A DNA stretch of 64,000 nucleotides from Lactarius indigo. Lineage: Eukaryota > Basidiomycota > Agaricomycetes > Russulales > Russulaceae. The stretch covers positions 310,001 through 374,000 of the forward strand of contig JAFKAC010000022.1 in assembly GCA_025766275.1 (NCBI GenBank), read 5' to 3'. This document shows positions 20,582 through 33,600 of this stretch, one piece after another. Every line of letters starts with the position of its first letter. Within the stretch, counting starts at the first letter, position 1. Below the pieces are notes generated by a model. The model was not told where the DNA came from and searched no databases. It saw nothing but the letters and a program-made list of their open reading frames with translations. The translations under genes and the position numbers were made by a program.

Positions 20582-21912
20582 ATGGCCACACGAGTAGCAC
20601 GACCACCCGCCGCCTTCCTCTCGAGATTCTAATCGCCATTTTCGAAAAGGTCAATGATGTTCACAACTTAAGCCATGTGCGGACTGCCTGCCGAACTTTC
20701 TGCGCCGCTCCCATGCCCTTTGCGATCCGCGTCCTTTCTGTGATCCCCACCAGAGGCAGCTCCAGGAATCTAGGACAGCTCATTGACATCCTGGGTATCG
20801 TTGTCCATGTCAGGGAGATCACCTGTCTTGACACAGGTGTTGATAGGGAAGGAAGGTTGCTACAACTTGGTGCGTCTTTTCCCTTTATCGTTCCATAAAT
20901 GAAATCACAACTTGACTCTGTGTACCTGCGGTGACAGGTCACGCCGGTCAGAGCTGATGCCCTCCACGAACTGGCCAGTTGACTCTCTCGCGTCCACAAC
21001 CTGCCCTGGCTCGAGACCATCTAATTGACGTTCAGAATGTAGTCCCCACCTCCGTCGCGAGGATTAGGGTCCCGTCGCTGTCCAGGCGTCGGTCCTCGGT
21101 GCTCTCGCAGCCAGCTTCAGCGTCAGTGCACCACCCAACATGATGTTCCTCTCCCTGAACAGCCTGCGTGTTCGGGACCTTTCTTCATTCGAATTTCCCT
21201 CATCCCAGACCGTCCCAACAACCCCGCGGCGCCTCCTGCTGTCCGTGCTCTCAGACCCCACGATCCCCACCTGGTAAGAAAATATTTTTCATGCCTGCTG
21301 GGACCACTTCAGGGGTACCCTCTACCCTCGCATGATCCTCGCCGCAACGCAGCACACCCTCATGGCACTCGTCCTGCACGGCCAAACTTTTCCTTGCGCT
21401 TCATCCGGGTTCTCCCTCACTGGGCTACGCTTTCCACCCGTCTGTCGGAGCCGAGCCTTTCATCCTGCAATTACACTACCACCCTCGCGCGGCTCGAGGT
21501 CTATGAATGCAAGCTGTCTGCTCCTGTTTGACTTCCAATCCCTATCCACCACCCTTTTCCGGGATGAGGGGTCGAGGCCCGGACCTGTCGGTTGGGACCG
21601 CATCTGGGACCGCTTTGCGGCAGAGCTCACCGCCCTCGTCACATTGGACGTCGGTCTGGAGTGCCGATACATCAAACCTCAGTATCACACGGCTGACACC
21701 GCAGCGCTATAGCGCTTCCGCATTACTGTTGCTACTCGATCGGGGGAGACGAGCGGGAATCCCGAGGGGAGGCGGCGCCTGACACGCTGGTGGGGAAACA
21801 GTGCATCGAATCTTGCGCACTGTCTTTGAGCGTCACCGCCCTGCTCTCCGCTTCAGGTTCGATGTGGCACCGGACGGGAAGGGGACCGGCGCATGGTAGA
21901 GGGAAACAAAGG
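20582..21912 (+). pseudogene. F-box-like gene copy A, decayed
   Basis: The start resembles an F-box (RLPLEILIAIFEKVND...CRTFCAAPMPFAIRVLSV), as in the intact copy at 51819-50521. A 5' exon and an intron (GTGCGT...) are still visible near 20870-20950. After the intron the frame has TGA at 20980-20982 and TAA at 21022-21024, more shifts follow, and the start ATG is out of phase by one base. Recognisable tail pieces run to about 21912 (APDGKGTGAW). F-box proteins recruit substrates to SCF ubiquitin ligases; this copy cannot encode a full one. Confidence 0.75.
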
Positions 21913-22060
21913 CTGAAGCGTACTAGCTTTTGTGCATAGTAATTGTAGTGATATAAGCTGGCAGGCCGCGTAGAAACTGGGCGGAAGCACTCAGCTTTGT
22001 GACCGGTTTGACTATGATAGGGACGGCGGGACCACGTGACTCTCTACGGACATATGATCA
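21860..22060 (+). repeat. Duplicated block upstream of NLR1 (pairs with 30115-30345)
   Basis: The shared order in both places is the F-box 3' end (GGGAAGGGGACCGGCGCA), then GAAGCGTACTAGCT, ATATAAGCTGGCA, ACCACGTGACTCTCTACG and ATGATCAGCGTAAGAGCAAC. It contains an E-box-like CACGTG. It marks the upstream side of the duplicated F-box/NLR unit and may be the NLR promoter region. Confidence 0.7.
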
Positions 22061-22387
22061 GCGTAAGAGCAACCAGCTGGCATTCCGATGTCAACTTGAA
22101 CTCCCGAGAAATCTCGGATATTATCATGGTCATCCTGCCTCGACCTGGAACCATGGAACCCCTTACTTCACTCAGTTCCCCTCCGAGGTGGCCAGTGACA
22201 AGGACAACCCCCGCATCACCGCTTTTGAAAACATTGCCAGCCTGTTTACGAGTTGAGGCTGTGTGGGCGTTACCCGCCAAGCCTCGTGCCAAACCATTCG
22301 GGCGTTCCCACTCAATTGCTTCCCACCCTCAGCCCCAGGCCGCCAGTATCGCAGCACCTTCAGACGCCTCTCCTCGCTGCTATTACC

Positions 22388-25300
22388 ATGTCGCAGACGC
22401 CTCCCACAGCCTCCTCTTCCTCCAATTTACAAGCCATCTTCTGCGCTTCCCTCGACACTTATAAAAAGAAGACGAAGAAAGACCTTCTCGCGCATCCGTT
22501 GATGGCCCAGTTGCAGACCTGCAACTCCCCCACCGACATCCTGGCCGTCCTTCGCACTCAAGTCCAACAGTTTGAGCAATCTACATCCGGCGATGACAGA
22601 TTGACGAGGTGGTTGAATCCAACTGTCAATGTGCTTTATGCGTTTTCCGCGGCGCTTGGCGAGGGCGTCGGATTGGTGAGTTCCATTCCGACGATCCTTC
22701 TATGATCTAATCTCTGATGTCATATATCTAGGTGTTCTCGCCAGCGAAAGTCATCTTCGCCGGTGCTGGAGTCCTTCTCCTGGTAGCTATTATCCCTGGA
22801 TCTCGCTTACTCGAACTGTTCTGATACCGAACCCACACAGGCGGCAAAAGATGTTGTTGCGAGCCAAGATGCGCTCATCGATATCTTCGAGCGGATCGAA
22901 GGGTTCTTCAGGCGGCTCGAGGAGTATAGTGAGGTGCCAATGACGGAGGCAATGAAGGATATCATCGTGAAGATAATGGTTGAGATACTTGGAATTTTCG
23001 GGATTGTGACAAAGGAGATGAAGCAGGGACGAGCGAGTGAGTCGATCCCCAATACTATACGTCGCTCGTCGCTGATAGATATTCAGAGAGATACCTGAAG
23101 ATGTTAATCGGAAGGAGGGACATCGAGGACGCACTGGGGAGACTGGATAGATTGACGCAGCAGGAGGTCCAGATGGCGATTGTGCAAGTCCTGAAAGTCG
23201 CACACAGTGTGGGCGACAAGGTCGATGTTGCTATTGAGGGTATGTTCGGCACTTAAGCTAGTCACAAACGGCATCTTAAACTCATCAATGTGTAGACGGC
23301 AGGGAAACAAAGGCCGTGGTACAACAGACGGCAAAAAATATCGACGAAGAAAAGCGTTTGTGACCCTTCAGCCCTACTACTCTCTGTTACTGAACCGAAA
23401 TGGCACTTTAGGGAGCCAAATACGGAAGGACCACCGGGCGTGGTTGTCTCCTCCAGACCCGTCCACCAATCAAAACATCGCGTCCACCATTCAACACGAA
23501 GGCACCGCGACATGGTTCTTCCAGGGAAGTTTATTCATGGAATGGAAGACTAAGCCGTCCACATCCTTGTTGTGGATCTACGGTAAACGTTCGCACTTCT
23601 TCCCCTTCACATACTCCCAGATATTGATCACGTCTAATGATTGTAGCGGGCTCAGGGAAGAGCATCCTTTGGTTCGTTATCATTTGTCGCGTTCACTCCT
23701 CAGCAACTGACAACGCCATCTAGCTCCGCAATCATCCAAGACATCATGGCGTCGCGGGAGGCTGGACAGGCGTCGATGGCGTATTTCTATTTCGACTTCA
23801 AGGACACCGATAAACAAAACATCCACAACCTACTTCCTTCCCTTCTCACACAACTGTCCGCTCGTTCCGACAGCTGTTCCGACATGCTCTCCCGTATTTA
23901 CAAGGCACATGATGACGGCGCGCATAAGCCCAGCACCAGCACGCTGATTAGGTGTCTTAAAGAGATGCTCGCGCTACCTGGCCTCGGCCCAATCTACATC
24001 ATTATAGACGCGCTCGACGAATGCCCCAACACCTCTGGAATTCCACCCGACCGTAAACAAGTCCTCAACTTCGTAACGGATCTTGTCGGCCTCCAGCTTC
24101 CAAACCTTCATATATGTCTCACCAGCCGCCCGGAGAACGACATCCGGGCTGCGCTCGAGCCACTAGTGCTTCACCCCATCTCAATCCACGAGGAGAGCGG
24201 ACAAAAGAAGGATATTGAAGACTATATTAGATCTGTTGTCTACGCGGACTCAGATACGGCGATGAGGAGATGGAGAGAGAAGGACAAAGAACTGGTTATT
24301 GAGACGCTCACAGATAGGGCTGCTGGAATGTAAGCGTGTTCAAGGATGACGACGACGGTAGCTGAATATTTGACAGGTTCCGTTGGGTCTTCTGTCAATT
24401 GGAAGTATTACAACATTGCCTTCCGCAAAGCATCCGGCGCACGCTGAACGAATTGCCGAAATCATTGGACGAGACATATGAGCGGGTGCTGAAGGAGATC
24501 GGAATGGCCAACCGAGACCACGCTCGACGTCTCTTACAATGTCTCACCGTGGCCGTTCGGCCGCTGCGTGTCGAGGAGCTTGCAGAAATACTTGTGCTTG
24601 ACTTTGAAGATGGCGAAGGAGCGACGCCGAAGCTGAAGGAGGACTGGCGCTGGGAGGACCGACAACGAGCTGTGCTATCTACATGCTCGAGCTTGATCAC
24701 CGAAGTCAACGATGGTGGTTCGCGGGTGATTCAGTTTACGCATTTTTCGGTGAAGGAATTCTTGACTTCCGACCGGCTTGCGAATTCTAAAGGAGATCCT
24801 TCGTACTTTCATATTATTCCCGATTCCGCACACACGACTCTCGCGCAGGCTTGCTTGGGGACACTACTCCAGTTGGACGGCAGCGCCGGCAATAGGCAGG
24901 TCGAAGATAGATTTCCGTTAGCGAGATATGCCAGTCAACATTGGGTGAAGCATGCGCATTTCGGCAAGGTGTCTTCGCGCATTAAAGATGGGATGCGACT
25001 TCTTTTCGACTCCACCAAACCACACTTTTCTGCGTGGCTCGAGTTCGACAACATCGACGATCGCTGGCAAAACTTTGGAGATCTCCCCAAAAATCGTGGA
25101 TCTCCACTATATTATGCTTCGTTGTGTGGGTTTCATGACCTGGCAGCGCACATCATCGTTGGGCATCCAGAGCAAGTCAATGCGAGGGGTGGTAAAAATC
25201 ACAGCCCACTGGTAGCGGCGTTGTACAAGGGACACTTCGATGTGGCTGAGCTATTACACCAGCATGGCGCAGCCGTAGATGTTATCGAGGACGCGTATGA

Positions 25301-25970
25301 TCGGACTCCACTACACGCGGCGTCAGGGGGTGGACGTATCGATGTCGCGCGGTGGCTACTCGACCATGGCGCAGATGCAAATTCGCAGCAAAACAATCAC
25401 TGGACTCCAATTCATTTAGCCGCAGTTCATGGACGCCTAGAGTTTGTTCGGATGCTACTGGGGCACAACGTACGCGTCAACACTACGGACTATAAAGGCC
25501 GTACTCCATTACACTGGGCATCAGAAGGTGGTCACGTGGAGATCGCGCGGCTACTACTTGAACATGGCGCAGAAATTAGCGCACAAGATAATGAACACTC
25601 GACGCCATTACATCTAGCATCACGTTATGGGACGCTCGAGGCTACACGTCTGCTGCTTGACCGTGGCGCGAACGCGGAGGCTAAGAAGAAGGACGGCAGG
25701 ACCCCATTGCACGAGGCGTCGTCTCAAGGCAAAAGGGATGCTGTACGCCTGCTGCTCGACCACGGCGCAAACGCAAATGCCTCGGATAACGACGGATGGA
25801 CCCCATTGCACGCAGCGTCATCCGAAGGCAAAACAGAGATCATGCGCTTGCTGCTTGACCATGGCGCGAGTGCAGATGCCATGGACAACAAAGGAAAGAC
25901 CCCATTCCAGGTGACATCAGGAAATGAAAACGACGCGATCCTCCAGGTATCGATGGAGCACGGTGGATAA
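22388..25970 (+). CDS. NLR1: Goodbye-NACHT-ankyrin STAND protein, 1047 aa
   Basis: Predicted intracellular NTP-switch receptor. Nine exons keep phase throughout: 22388-22675, 22732-22782, 22841-23036, 23087-23239, 23296-23355, 23412-23582, 23647-23671, 23724-24329, 24377-25970. Residues 1 to about 135 resemble the fungal Goodbye N-terminal domain. NACHT has Walker A core GSGKS (about residue 310, encoded by a 25-nt micro-exon) and Walker B YIIIDALDEC (about 405). A helical/winged region follows (LPKSLDETYERVLKEI, FSVKEFLTS). About nine ankyrin repeats run from 757 to the end (TPLHxA motifs). By family analogy, ligand binding to the repeats would drive oligomerisation and N-terminal signalling, for example in non-self recognition; the ligand is unknown. 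It is paralogous to NLR2. Confidence 0.88.
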
Positions 25971-26458
25971 ATAGAAAGAGTGCTATAGGTTGTTCTAAAT
26001 ATGTATGTCAAGTTGTAATGATATGCTGCGCACGGATCGCACCTCCTAGACTCAAGACATGACCGAATGACCAAGTTGTTTGGGCAGTGTTGCGTCCACC
26101 AAGTTCGACAACACGATGAGATGTATAGTAGTATTGAGGTATCACAATCTCATACAGCTGAGGTCTAAATGTATGCGAGTCTCAAAAAAAACTGTACGAT
26201 AGAACTGCCATAGAACGGGTGTCTACAACTTCACAAAGGCACATGCGCTATATGCATATACATGATCAGTCCACCGTCTCTGCTTGCGTCTTGCGTCGCT
26301 GTGAGTCTCTGTGACCCGGAAAGAGAAACTGGAGAAAAATGAGTCGCTGCGTTCCGGACTCGGAGTCCGGAACGGAAAACTTGCGCCGGACACCGGTTCT
26401 CACTTTTGGCTCGTACCGCAAGCCACGAATTCGAGGGGTGTAGTCACACAAGTCAGTA

Positions 26459-27260
26459 TGACCACCCGCCTCCCTCTTGAAGTTCTAACAGCCATTTTCG
26501 AAGGGGCCAATGATGTCCGTCGCGACTTGTACCACGTGCAATCCGCCTGCCGCACTTTTTGCGCCGCCGCCATGCCCTTTGCATTCTGCATCCTTTCTTT
26601 GGTTTTTTTTTTTTTTTTTTTTTTTTTTTGAACCATGTTTATTCCGGGACAACCTTTCTTTGGTTGCCACCAGAAGAAGCACCAGAAATCTAGGGCAGCT
26701 CTTCGACGTCCCAGATATCGCGACCCATGTCAGGGAGGCCGCTTATCTCGACACAGGTACTGATAGGAAGGGAAGGGCGCCGAATCATGGTGCGTTTTTC
26801 CCATCATCATCTTATAAACTAAATCACATCTTGTCCGTGTACCTGCGGTGGTAGGTCACGCCAGTCGGAGCTAACGCCATCCGTGAACTGGCCAGTTCAT
26901 TTTCTCACATTCACCAGTCACCCCGGCTCGAGACCATTTAATTGACGTTCTACCCACTCTACGATAACCGGCTTGATTCCGACGGGCAGGGTCGCCTCGC
27001 TGTCTAGGCATCCATCCCCCGCACTCTTGAAGCTAGCTTCGGCATCCGTTCTCTACGCGCTCTCCCTCTGCGGGCTCATCTTCCAGCAATCCATTGGAGT
27101 GTAGCCTTTTGTCCTGCGACATGGGGCCACCCTCGCATCGCGTGCAAGCTGCCCACTCAACCTCAGGGCCAGCAACACAGAGAAAGTGCGCACCATTCCT
27201 CTCCATCTTACTCATTTACCTGCGCCCTGCTCCGTTCCGTCCATTCCCCCGCCGTGTGAC
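26459..27260 (+). pseudogene. F-box-like gene copy B, decayed
   Basis: ATG at 26459 begins the same F-box-like start (TTRLPLEVLTAIFEGAND). The frame is broken by a poly(T) insertion (26603-26652). After the intron it has a TAA at 26939-26941, at the same site as the TAA in copy A. Later parts are shortened by a deletion (Arg/Leu-rich LRR-like pieces to about 27260). It lies directly downstream of NLR1, in the same order as copy C after NLR2. Confidence 0.7.
26603..26652 (-). mobile_element. Tiny 5'-truncated retroposed poly(A) fragment
   Basis: On the minus strand: 23 nt containing AATAAA, then 27 A. It is flanked by an 11-bp direct repeat CCTTTCTTTGG (26592-26602 and 26653-26663). This is the structure left by target-primed reverse transcription of an mRNA 3' end with extreme 5' truncation. 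Comparison with the other F-box copies shows that these bases are an insertion. Confidence 0.75.
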
Positions 27261-27264
27261 CCCC

Positions 27265-28470
27265 ATCAAGAAGACGTGATGGTGACTGGGTCCAGACTCT
27301 TGTTGCCCGTGTAGCAAGCAAATATCGCCGTCCCATCTGCCGCATCGGAGCAGGCACCTGCCAGGAATGGCAAGACGAAGGAGCAGCTGTAGTAGGTTTA
27401 CCTCCACTTTGCTCGTACTTGATGCACACGAGCCGGTCGGGTGTCGCAGCCGGCCGGCCGAGGAGGACTGGCGCATGCGTGAGGTGGAGGACAAGCAGTC
27501 CTGGGGGGTCCGTGTTGGGCTGTGCTCAAAAAGATCGGTACGTGCCTTCAGTACCTTCTCTCTCACATACCCGGCTGAAGCACCTTCGAGTCCTTGCTAC
27601 AACCCCGACGCTGCCGTCTCCGCAGGTTGCTACCAACGCACGAATATTCTCTGGTACCAGTGTACCCCTCCGCCTTCTTGTGGTGTAAAGCTGAGCACGG
27701 CCCGGGGACACGGGCAGTCGCATCGTATCAGTTGGGATGGGTATTTTTCGAACTGGTTCAGAAGGAAAGTGGTCAACTCGATCAGGTTGGCTTATGGTAC
27801 AGTTAAGTAATGTCTCTCAATGTGATCTATTTACCTTCGACGAGAAACACCAGTCGGTCTATGGTATTTTCTTATATCTACTCGCTGTAAGGTTTTGTCG
27901 CAATCTGATTATATTGTACTTGGCCAATAGTACAGATCGTCTCAGACAACAGAGGAGCGAAGCGCGCTATTTGGGAGCGGTTAAACAAGTGTATGAGTTG
28001 CTGAGTAGTTGTCGTATGTTATGTACACGGTGAGAGTAACACGATGTACGTATATGAGCTCTACAACAGAACTATAAGCGGCTACTGTACAATGCGAGGA
28101 TATCGGGTAGCTATCACAGAAAAAGAGGCCACCTGGATGGAGACCCGCACTCTTATCTCCAAAGAAAAAAGTGTCAAGTTGTAGAGAGTGTGGCGATCGG
28201 ATAGGAAAGATATGCGCGCAAAAAAATGTCTAAAAGAGAAGAAAAATGAGCACGCACGAGTTCAGTTCACGCATAACCATTCTCCCCGCTCGGGTTCCCA
28301 ATGCGCATCCAAAGGAAAGACGACGCAGGGTAATGCCGATCTCAGCGGAGATCGGATCCATAGTACCAGCTGCAACGAACCTCTGTCTGCCTCTGCAGCC
28401 TCGGACGGCAGAGAAGTCCGCAGGTGGAGCTTTCGAAGCGCCTGCACGTTTGGCAATAGCGAGCTGACCT
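27265..28470. other. No gene recognised
   Basis: Several open frames overlap on both strands at 27370-27810 without recognisable domains or convincing splice sites. It lies between F-box copy B and the LRR-like pseudogene. Confidence 0.35.
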
Positions 28471-28476
28471 GCATGT

Positions 28477-29647
28477 TCAGCGATTGAAGAGAGACCTAGT
28501 GTTGATCAGAACTAAAACCTGCTGAGCGGGCCAGCTGATGCGTACCTCATTTGAAGTGCCGTTGAGACTCACCTCGAGTACCTCGAGCCCCGCGTCCGTA
28601 TTTCCCAGCGCGGCCAATAACCGCTCGCATATAAGCACGTCCACATCGGATGCTAGAACGAGAACGAGCACCCTCAGTGAGCTACTGAGCACAGAATATA
28701 AAGCCACGGGGCATAGGTCATTGTACAGCGTGCTTGCGACGCGAAGCGTCACGCGGTGCAGCAGGCGGAGATATGTGAGTGCGGCCGCGAGGCCGGGACT
28801 TCTATCAAACACCGCAAAGGTGCGGAGCAGCGGCGGGTGGGACGTCGTGCGCTGAAGGGGGCACGCCAACGAAGTGGGGTAGCGATACATGCGTGAGACG
28901 TGCGCAGGCTGGCGCGGCAAGAAGGTCGTCGAGGAACGGATAGGGAAGCGTGTCAGTGAGCAGCATCAGGTGCGTAAGCGTGCCTAGCGCCGCGGCGAGC
29001 AGCTCCGCTTCGAAGGCCGGCAGCATCAGCACCGAGAAAGAGCGCATTGAGCGGAGCGCCAGGGCCAGCGCAAGCACGAAGGACGGGCCGTGCGCGGGCA
29101 AGTGGGCGCGCAGCGCAGGGGTCATCACGAGTGCCGCGATGTGAGGTATACCAGCTAGCCACGTGACGCACGCATCAGCATTGTCAGCAGAGAAATCGAG
29201 CGTGTGCGGGTGGGGAGCGTATGGTAGAGGGACTGGGTGCTGAGCGGGATGATGTTTGTCGGTATGCTCGGGAACATCTCGGACACGCGTGGGAAGGAAG
29301 GAAGGACGGGAAAGTCGGTACGGGCCATGTACAGCTCGGATATAATGCTGCCACGTCGCCCGAGGCTGCTGGCACGGTGGATATCTGGAGATGGAAGCGA
29401 TGGCGAGCGGCCAGGAGAGCGGAGCAACGGGACAATGGAGATGTGGGAAATGGTCTTGGAGGCGCGTCTTCATCCCGTGGGGAGATGCAACATCGAGGTA
29501 GTGGTTGTCCGCCAACGTAGGGATATCGAGATGGAAGACTGAGATGTCAAAGAGATCGTAGATGATGGTGAGCGCGTGAGACTGGGCGTGACTTGATGTC
29601 GTAATTTTGGGACTGCTTGAACCTACGTGAAGGACGGTATAGTGCAA
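28477..29647 (-). pseudogene. LRR-like (F-box type) gene, frameshifted
   Basis: The minus-strand frame 29647-28805 (280 codons) is Leu/Ala/His-rich with LRR-like runs (LTHLMLLTDTLPYPFLDDLL, LTHVSLPHFVGV). It then ends, while an overlapping frame (28920-28477) continues the same kind of sequence (LRVLVLVLASDVDVL, LLAALGNTDAGLEVLEVSL). The change of frame occurs at 28855-28862 beside a C run, which could be a real mutation or an assembly error. The style matches the C-terminal part of agaric F-box/LRR proteins; no F-box is seen. Confidence 0.5.
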
Positions 29648-30114
29648 GGAGTCGTAGGAGGGAGGGGGAGGGGGAGGGGATTGGTTAGCTAGAAGTTAGG
29701 CCGCCCAAGTAGAATGTGGAGCTGTGAATAGAAGTTCTGTCGAGGTGGGTGGCCATTCTCGTCGATCTTGGTTCTTCGATTCTAATTCTGTCCACGTCTT
29801 GATGATCTTCACGTCCCACCTTCGACCAAGACATTACCGGGTTAGGCGAACTAAAAATGTTGAGTTTGCGCTCCCTTCACACTGCGTTCAGCACGAGCTA
29901 GGTTGGACTGGGAGTAAAACACCACCTTCTAGGCGGACAACATTGTCTCCTCCAGACTCGCCTGCCTTGAGCTTGAACGAAGATCTCAGTAACCCTTGGT
30001 TTAAAAGCATTCACTGGGTGGTCGATGTAGAAATGGTGTGGGTCCTAACACAGCTGTGCGGGATAAATTGGTAGACAGTGAAAGAAAACACGGAAAATGA
30101 CACGAACGAGTTGA
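29648..30114. other. No gene recognised
   Basis: It starts with a GGGAGG-rich run (29659-29680) and has no coding signal I can support. It ends where the duplicated F-box/NLR block resumes. Confidence 0.35.
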
Positions 30115-30345
30115 AATTTCAAGTATCAGGTTTGATTTGGCGCCGGATGGGAAGGGGACCGGCGCACGGAAGAAGTTGAAGCGTACTAGCTCTTGTGCAT
30201 GGTGATAGGTAGTGATATAAGCTGGCATACCGCATAGAAACTAGGCGGAAGTACGAAGTTTCCCAAAGGGATGCCTTGACCTGTTCGACTGACGGCGCGA
30301 CCACGTGACTCTCTACGTATGATCAGCTACGTATGATCAGCGTAA
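30115..30345 (+). repeat. Duplicated block upstream of NLR2 (pairs with 21860-22060)
   Basis: It holds only the last codons of an F-box gene copy (GGGAAGGGGACCGGCGCA) and then the same promoter-like motifs as upstream of NLR1, including ACCACGTGACTCTCTACG. TACGTATGATCAGC is present twice (30315-30340), a small local duplication absent from NLR1. Confidence 0.7.
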
Positions 30346-30656
30346 GAGCAACGGGCATCCCGCCGATGCCCCGAAATCCCGGTCACCATGCCTGTTTACT
30401 CCGATCTGGAACTGTGGAGCCCATCACTGCACTCATTTTCCCTCCGAGGTAGCCAGTGAAAAGGGTGACCCCGCATCACTGGTTTGAAAATATTGCTGGC
30501 CTGTTTATGAGTTGAGGCCTTGAGGCTGTGCGGGCGTTACCTGCCAAACCTCGTGGCAATCGATTCGGGCGTTCACACTCACCCGCTTCCCACCCTCAGC
30601 CCCAGACTCCTAGTATCGTCGCAGTACCTCAGACGCATCTCCTCGTTACGATTACC

Positions 30657-33600
30657 ATGTCCGTAGCCTCCTCTTCTTCCAGTTTACAGGCCATCTTCTG
30701 TGCTTCTCTGGACACTTATAGAAAGAAGACGAAGAAAGACCTTCTCGCGCATCCGTTGATGGCCCAGCTGCAGACCTGCAACTCCCCCACCGACATCCTG
30801 GCCGTCCTCCGCACTCAAATCCAACAGTTCGAACAATCTACATCCGGCGATGACAGGTTGACGAGCTGGCTGAATCCGACTGTCAACGTGCTTTATGCCT
30901 TTTCCGCGGCGCTTGGCGAGGGCGTCGGACTGGTGAACGCCATTTCGCGATCCCTCTACGATCTATCCTCTGATATCATATTGTTAGGTGTTCTCTCCGG
31001 CGAAAGCCATCTTCGCTGGTGCCGGAGTCCTTCTCCTGGTAGCTATTATCCTGGATCTCGCTTACTCGAACTGCATTGATACGGAACCTACACAGGCGGC
31101 TAAAGATGTTGTTGCGAGCCAAGATGCGCTCATCGATATCTTCGAGCGCATCGAAAGTTTCTTCAGGCGGCTGGAGGAGTATAGTGCGGTGCCGATGACG
31201 GAGGCGATGAAGGATATCAACGTGAAGATAATGGTCGAGGTTCTTGGAATATTTGGGATCGTGACGAAGGAGATGAAGCAGGGACGAGCAAGTGAGTCGA
31301 TCCCAGATGATATACGTCGCCCATTGCTGAGAGATATTCAGAGAGATATCTGAAGAAACTGATTGGAAGGAGGGACATCGAGGACGCGCTGGGAAGATTG
31401 GATAGATTGACACAGCAGGAGGCCCAGATGGCGATTGTGCAAGTTCTGAAAGTCGCACATGATGTCAAGGACGGAGTAGAAACTGTCGGCGACAAGGTCA
31501 ACATGGCTATTGAGGGTACGTTCAGCACTTTAGCTAGTCACAAGCGCCGTCGTAAACTCACATATGTCAAGACGGCAAGGTGATCAAAGCGACGACGTTG
31601 GAAACGAAAGCTCTGGTGCAACAGGCAGCAAACAATATCGACGAAAAAGAGCGTCCGTTGTTTTTTAGCCCCGCTACTTTTGCTTGCTGAGACTGAAATC
31701 CCACTGCAGGGAGCCAGATACGGAAGGACCACCGGGCGTGGCTGTCTCCGCCAGACCCATCCACTAATCAAAACCTCGCATCCAACATTCAACATGAAGG
31801 CACTGCGACATGGTTCTTTCAAGGAAGTATATTCATCGAATGGAAGTCCAAGTCTACCACATCCCTATTGTGGATCCACGGCAAACGTGCGCGCTTCTGT
31901 CCCTTTACATATTCCCAGATCCTGATCGCGTCTAATGATGGTAGCGGGCTCAGGGAAGAGCATCCTTTGGTTCGTCGTCATTTGTCGCATTCGCTCCTCA
32001 GCAACTTAGACCGCCAACTAGCTCCGCGATCATTCAAGACATAATGGCGTTGCAGGAGGCTGGATTGGCGTCGATGGCGTATTTCTATTTCGATTTCAAG
32101 GACACCGATAAACAAAACATCCGCAACTTGCTTCCCTCGCTTCTTACACAGCTGTCCGCTCGTTCTGACAGCTGTTCCGACATACTCTCCCGTGTTTATA
32201 AGGCGCACAGTGACGGCGCGCATAAGCCTAGAATCAGCACGTTGATTGGGTGTCTCAAAGAGATGCTTGCGCTACTTGACCAAGGCCCAATCTACATCAT
32301 CATAGACGCGCTAGATGAATGCCCCAACACCTCTGGAGTTCCACCTGACCGCAAACAGGTCCTAGATCTCATAAAGGATCTTGTTGGACTTAGGCTGTCA
32401 GATTTCCATATATGTATTACCAGCCGTCCGGAGAATGACATCCGGGCCGTGCTTGAGCCCCGAGCGTTTCACCCAGTGTCGATTCACGAGGAGAGTGGAC
32501 AGAAGAAGGATATTGAAGACTATGTCCGATCTGTGGTGTATGCGGACTCAGATACGGCGATGAGGAGATGGAGGGAGAAGGACAGAGAACTGGTTATCGG
32601 GACGCTCACGGATAGAGCCGATGGAATGTAAGCGTGTTCAAGGATGGTGACGACGGTTGCTGACCTTATGACAGGTTCCGATGGGTATTTTGTCAGCTGG
32701 AAGTGTTGCAACATTGCCTTCCGCAAAGCATCCGGCGAACGCTGAACGAATTGCCGAAATCATTGGACGAGACATATGAGCGGGTGCTGAAGGAGATCGG
32801 GATGGCCAACCGAGACCACGCTCGTCGTCTCTTACAATGTCTCACCGCGGCCGTTCGGCCGCTGCGTGTCGAGGAGCTAGCAGAAATACTTGCGCTTGAC
32901 TTTGAAGATGGCGAAGGAGCGACGCCGAAGTTGAAGGAGGACTGGCGATGGGAGGACCGACACCGAGCTGTGCTATCCACGTGCTCAAGTTTGATCACCG
33001 AAGTCAACTATGCTGGTTCCCGGGTGATCCAATTTACGCATTTTTCGGTGAAGGAGTTCTTGACTTCCGACCGGCTTTCGACTTGTAAAGGAGACGCTTC
33101 GTACTTTCATATCACTCCCGATTCCGCACACACGACTCTCGCGCATGCTTGCTTAGGAACACTACTTCAGTTGGACGGCAGCGCCAGCAATAGGCAGGTC
33201 AAAGATAGGTTCCCTTTAGCGAGATATGCCAGTCGGCATTGGGTGGAGCATGCGCAGTTCGGAAATGTGTCTTCACGCATTAAAGATGGGATGCGACTCC
33301 TTTTTGACTCGACCAAACCACATTTTTACGCGTGGCTCCTGTTGTACGACATTGACGATGTCTGGAATCACTTCGGAGAACTCCTCCGTCAAAATTGTGG
33401 ATCTCCGCTGTATTATGCTTCTTTGTGCGGGTTTCATGACCTGGCAGCGCACATCATCGTCGAGCATCCCGAGCAAGTCAATGCGAGGGGTGGTTATAAT
33501 CACAGTCCACTGGCAGCGGCATTGCACAAGAGACATTTCGATGTGGCTGAGCTATTACACCGGCATGGCGCGGCTGTGGATGTTATCGATGATCGATCAA

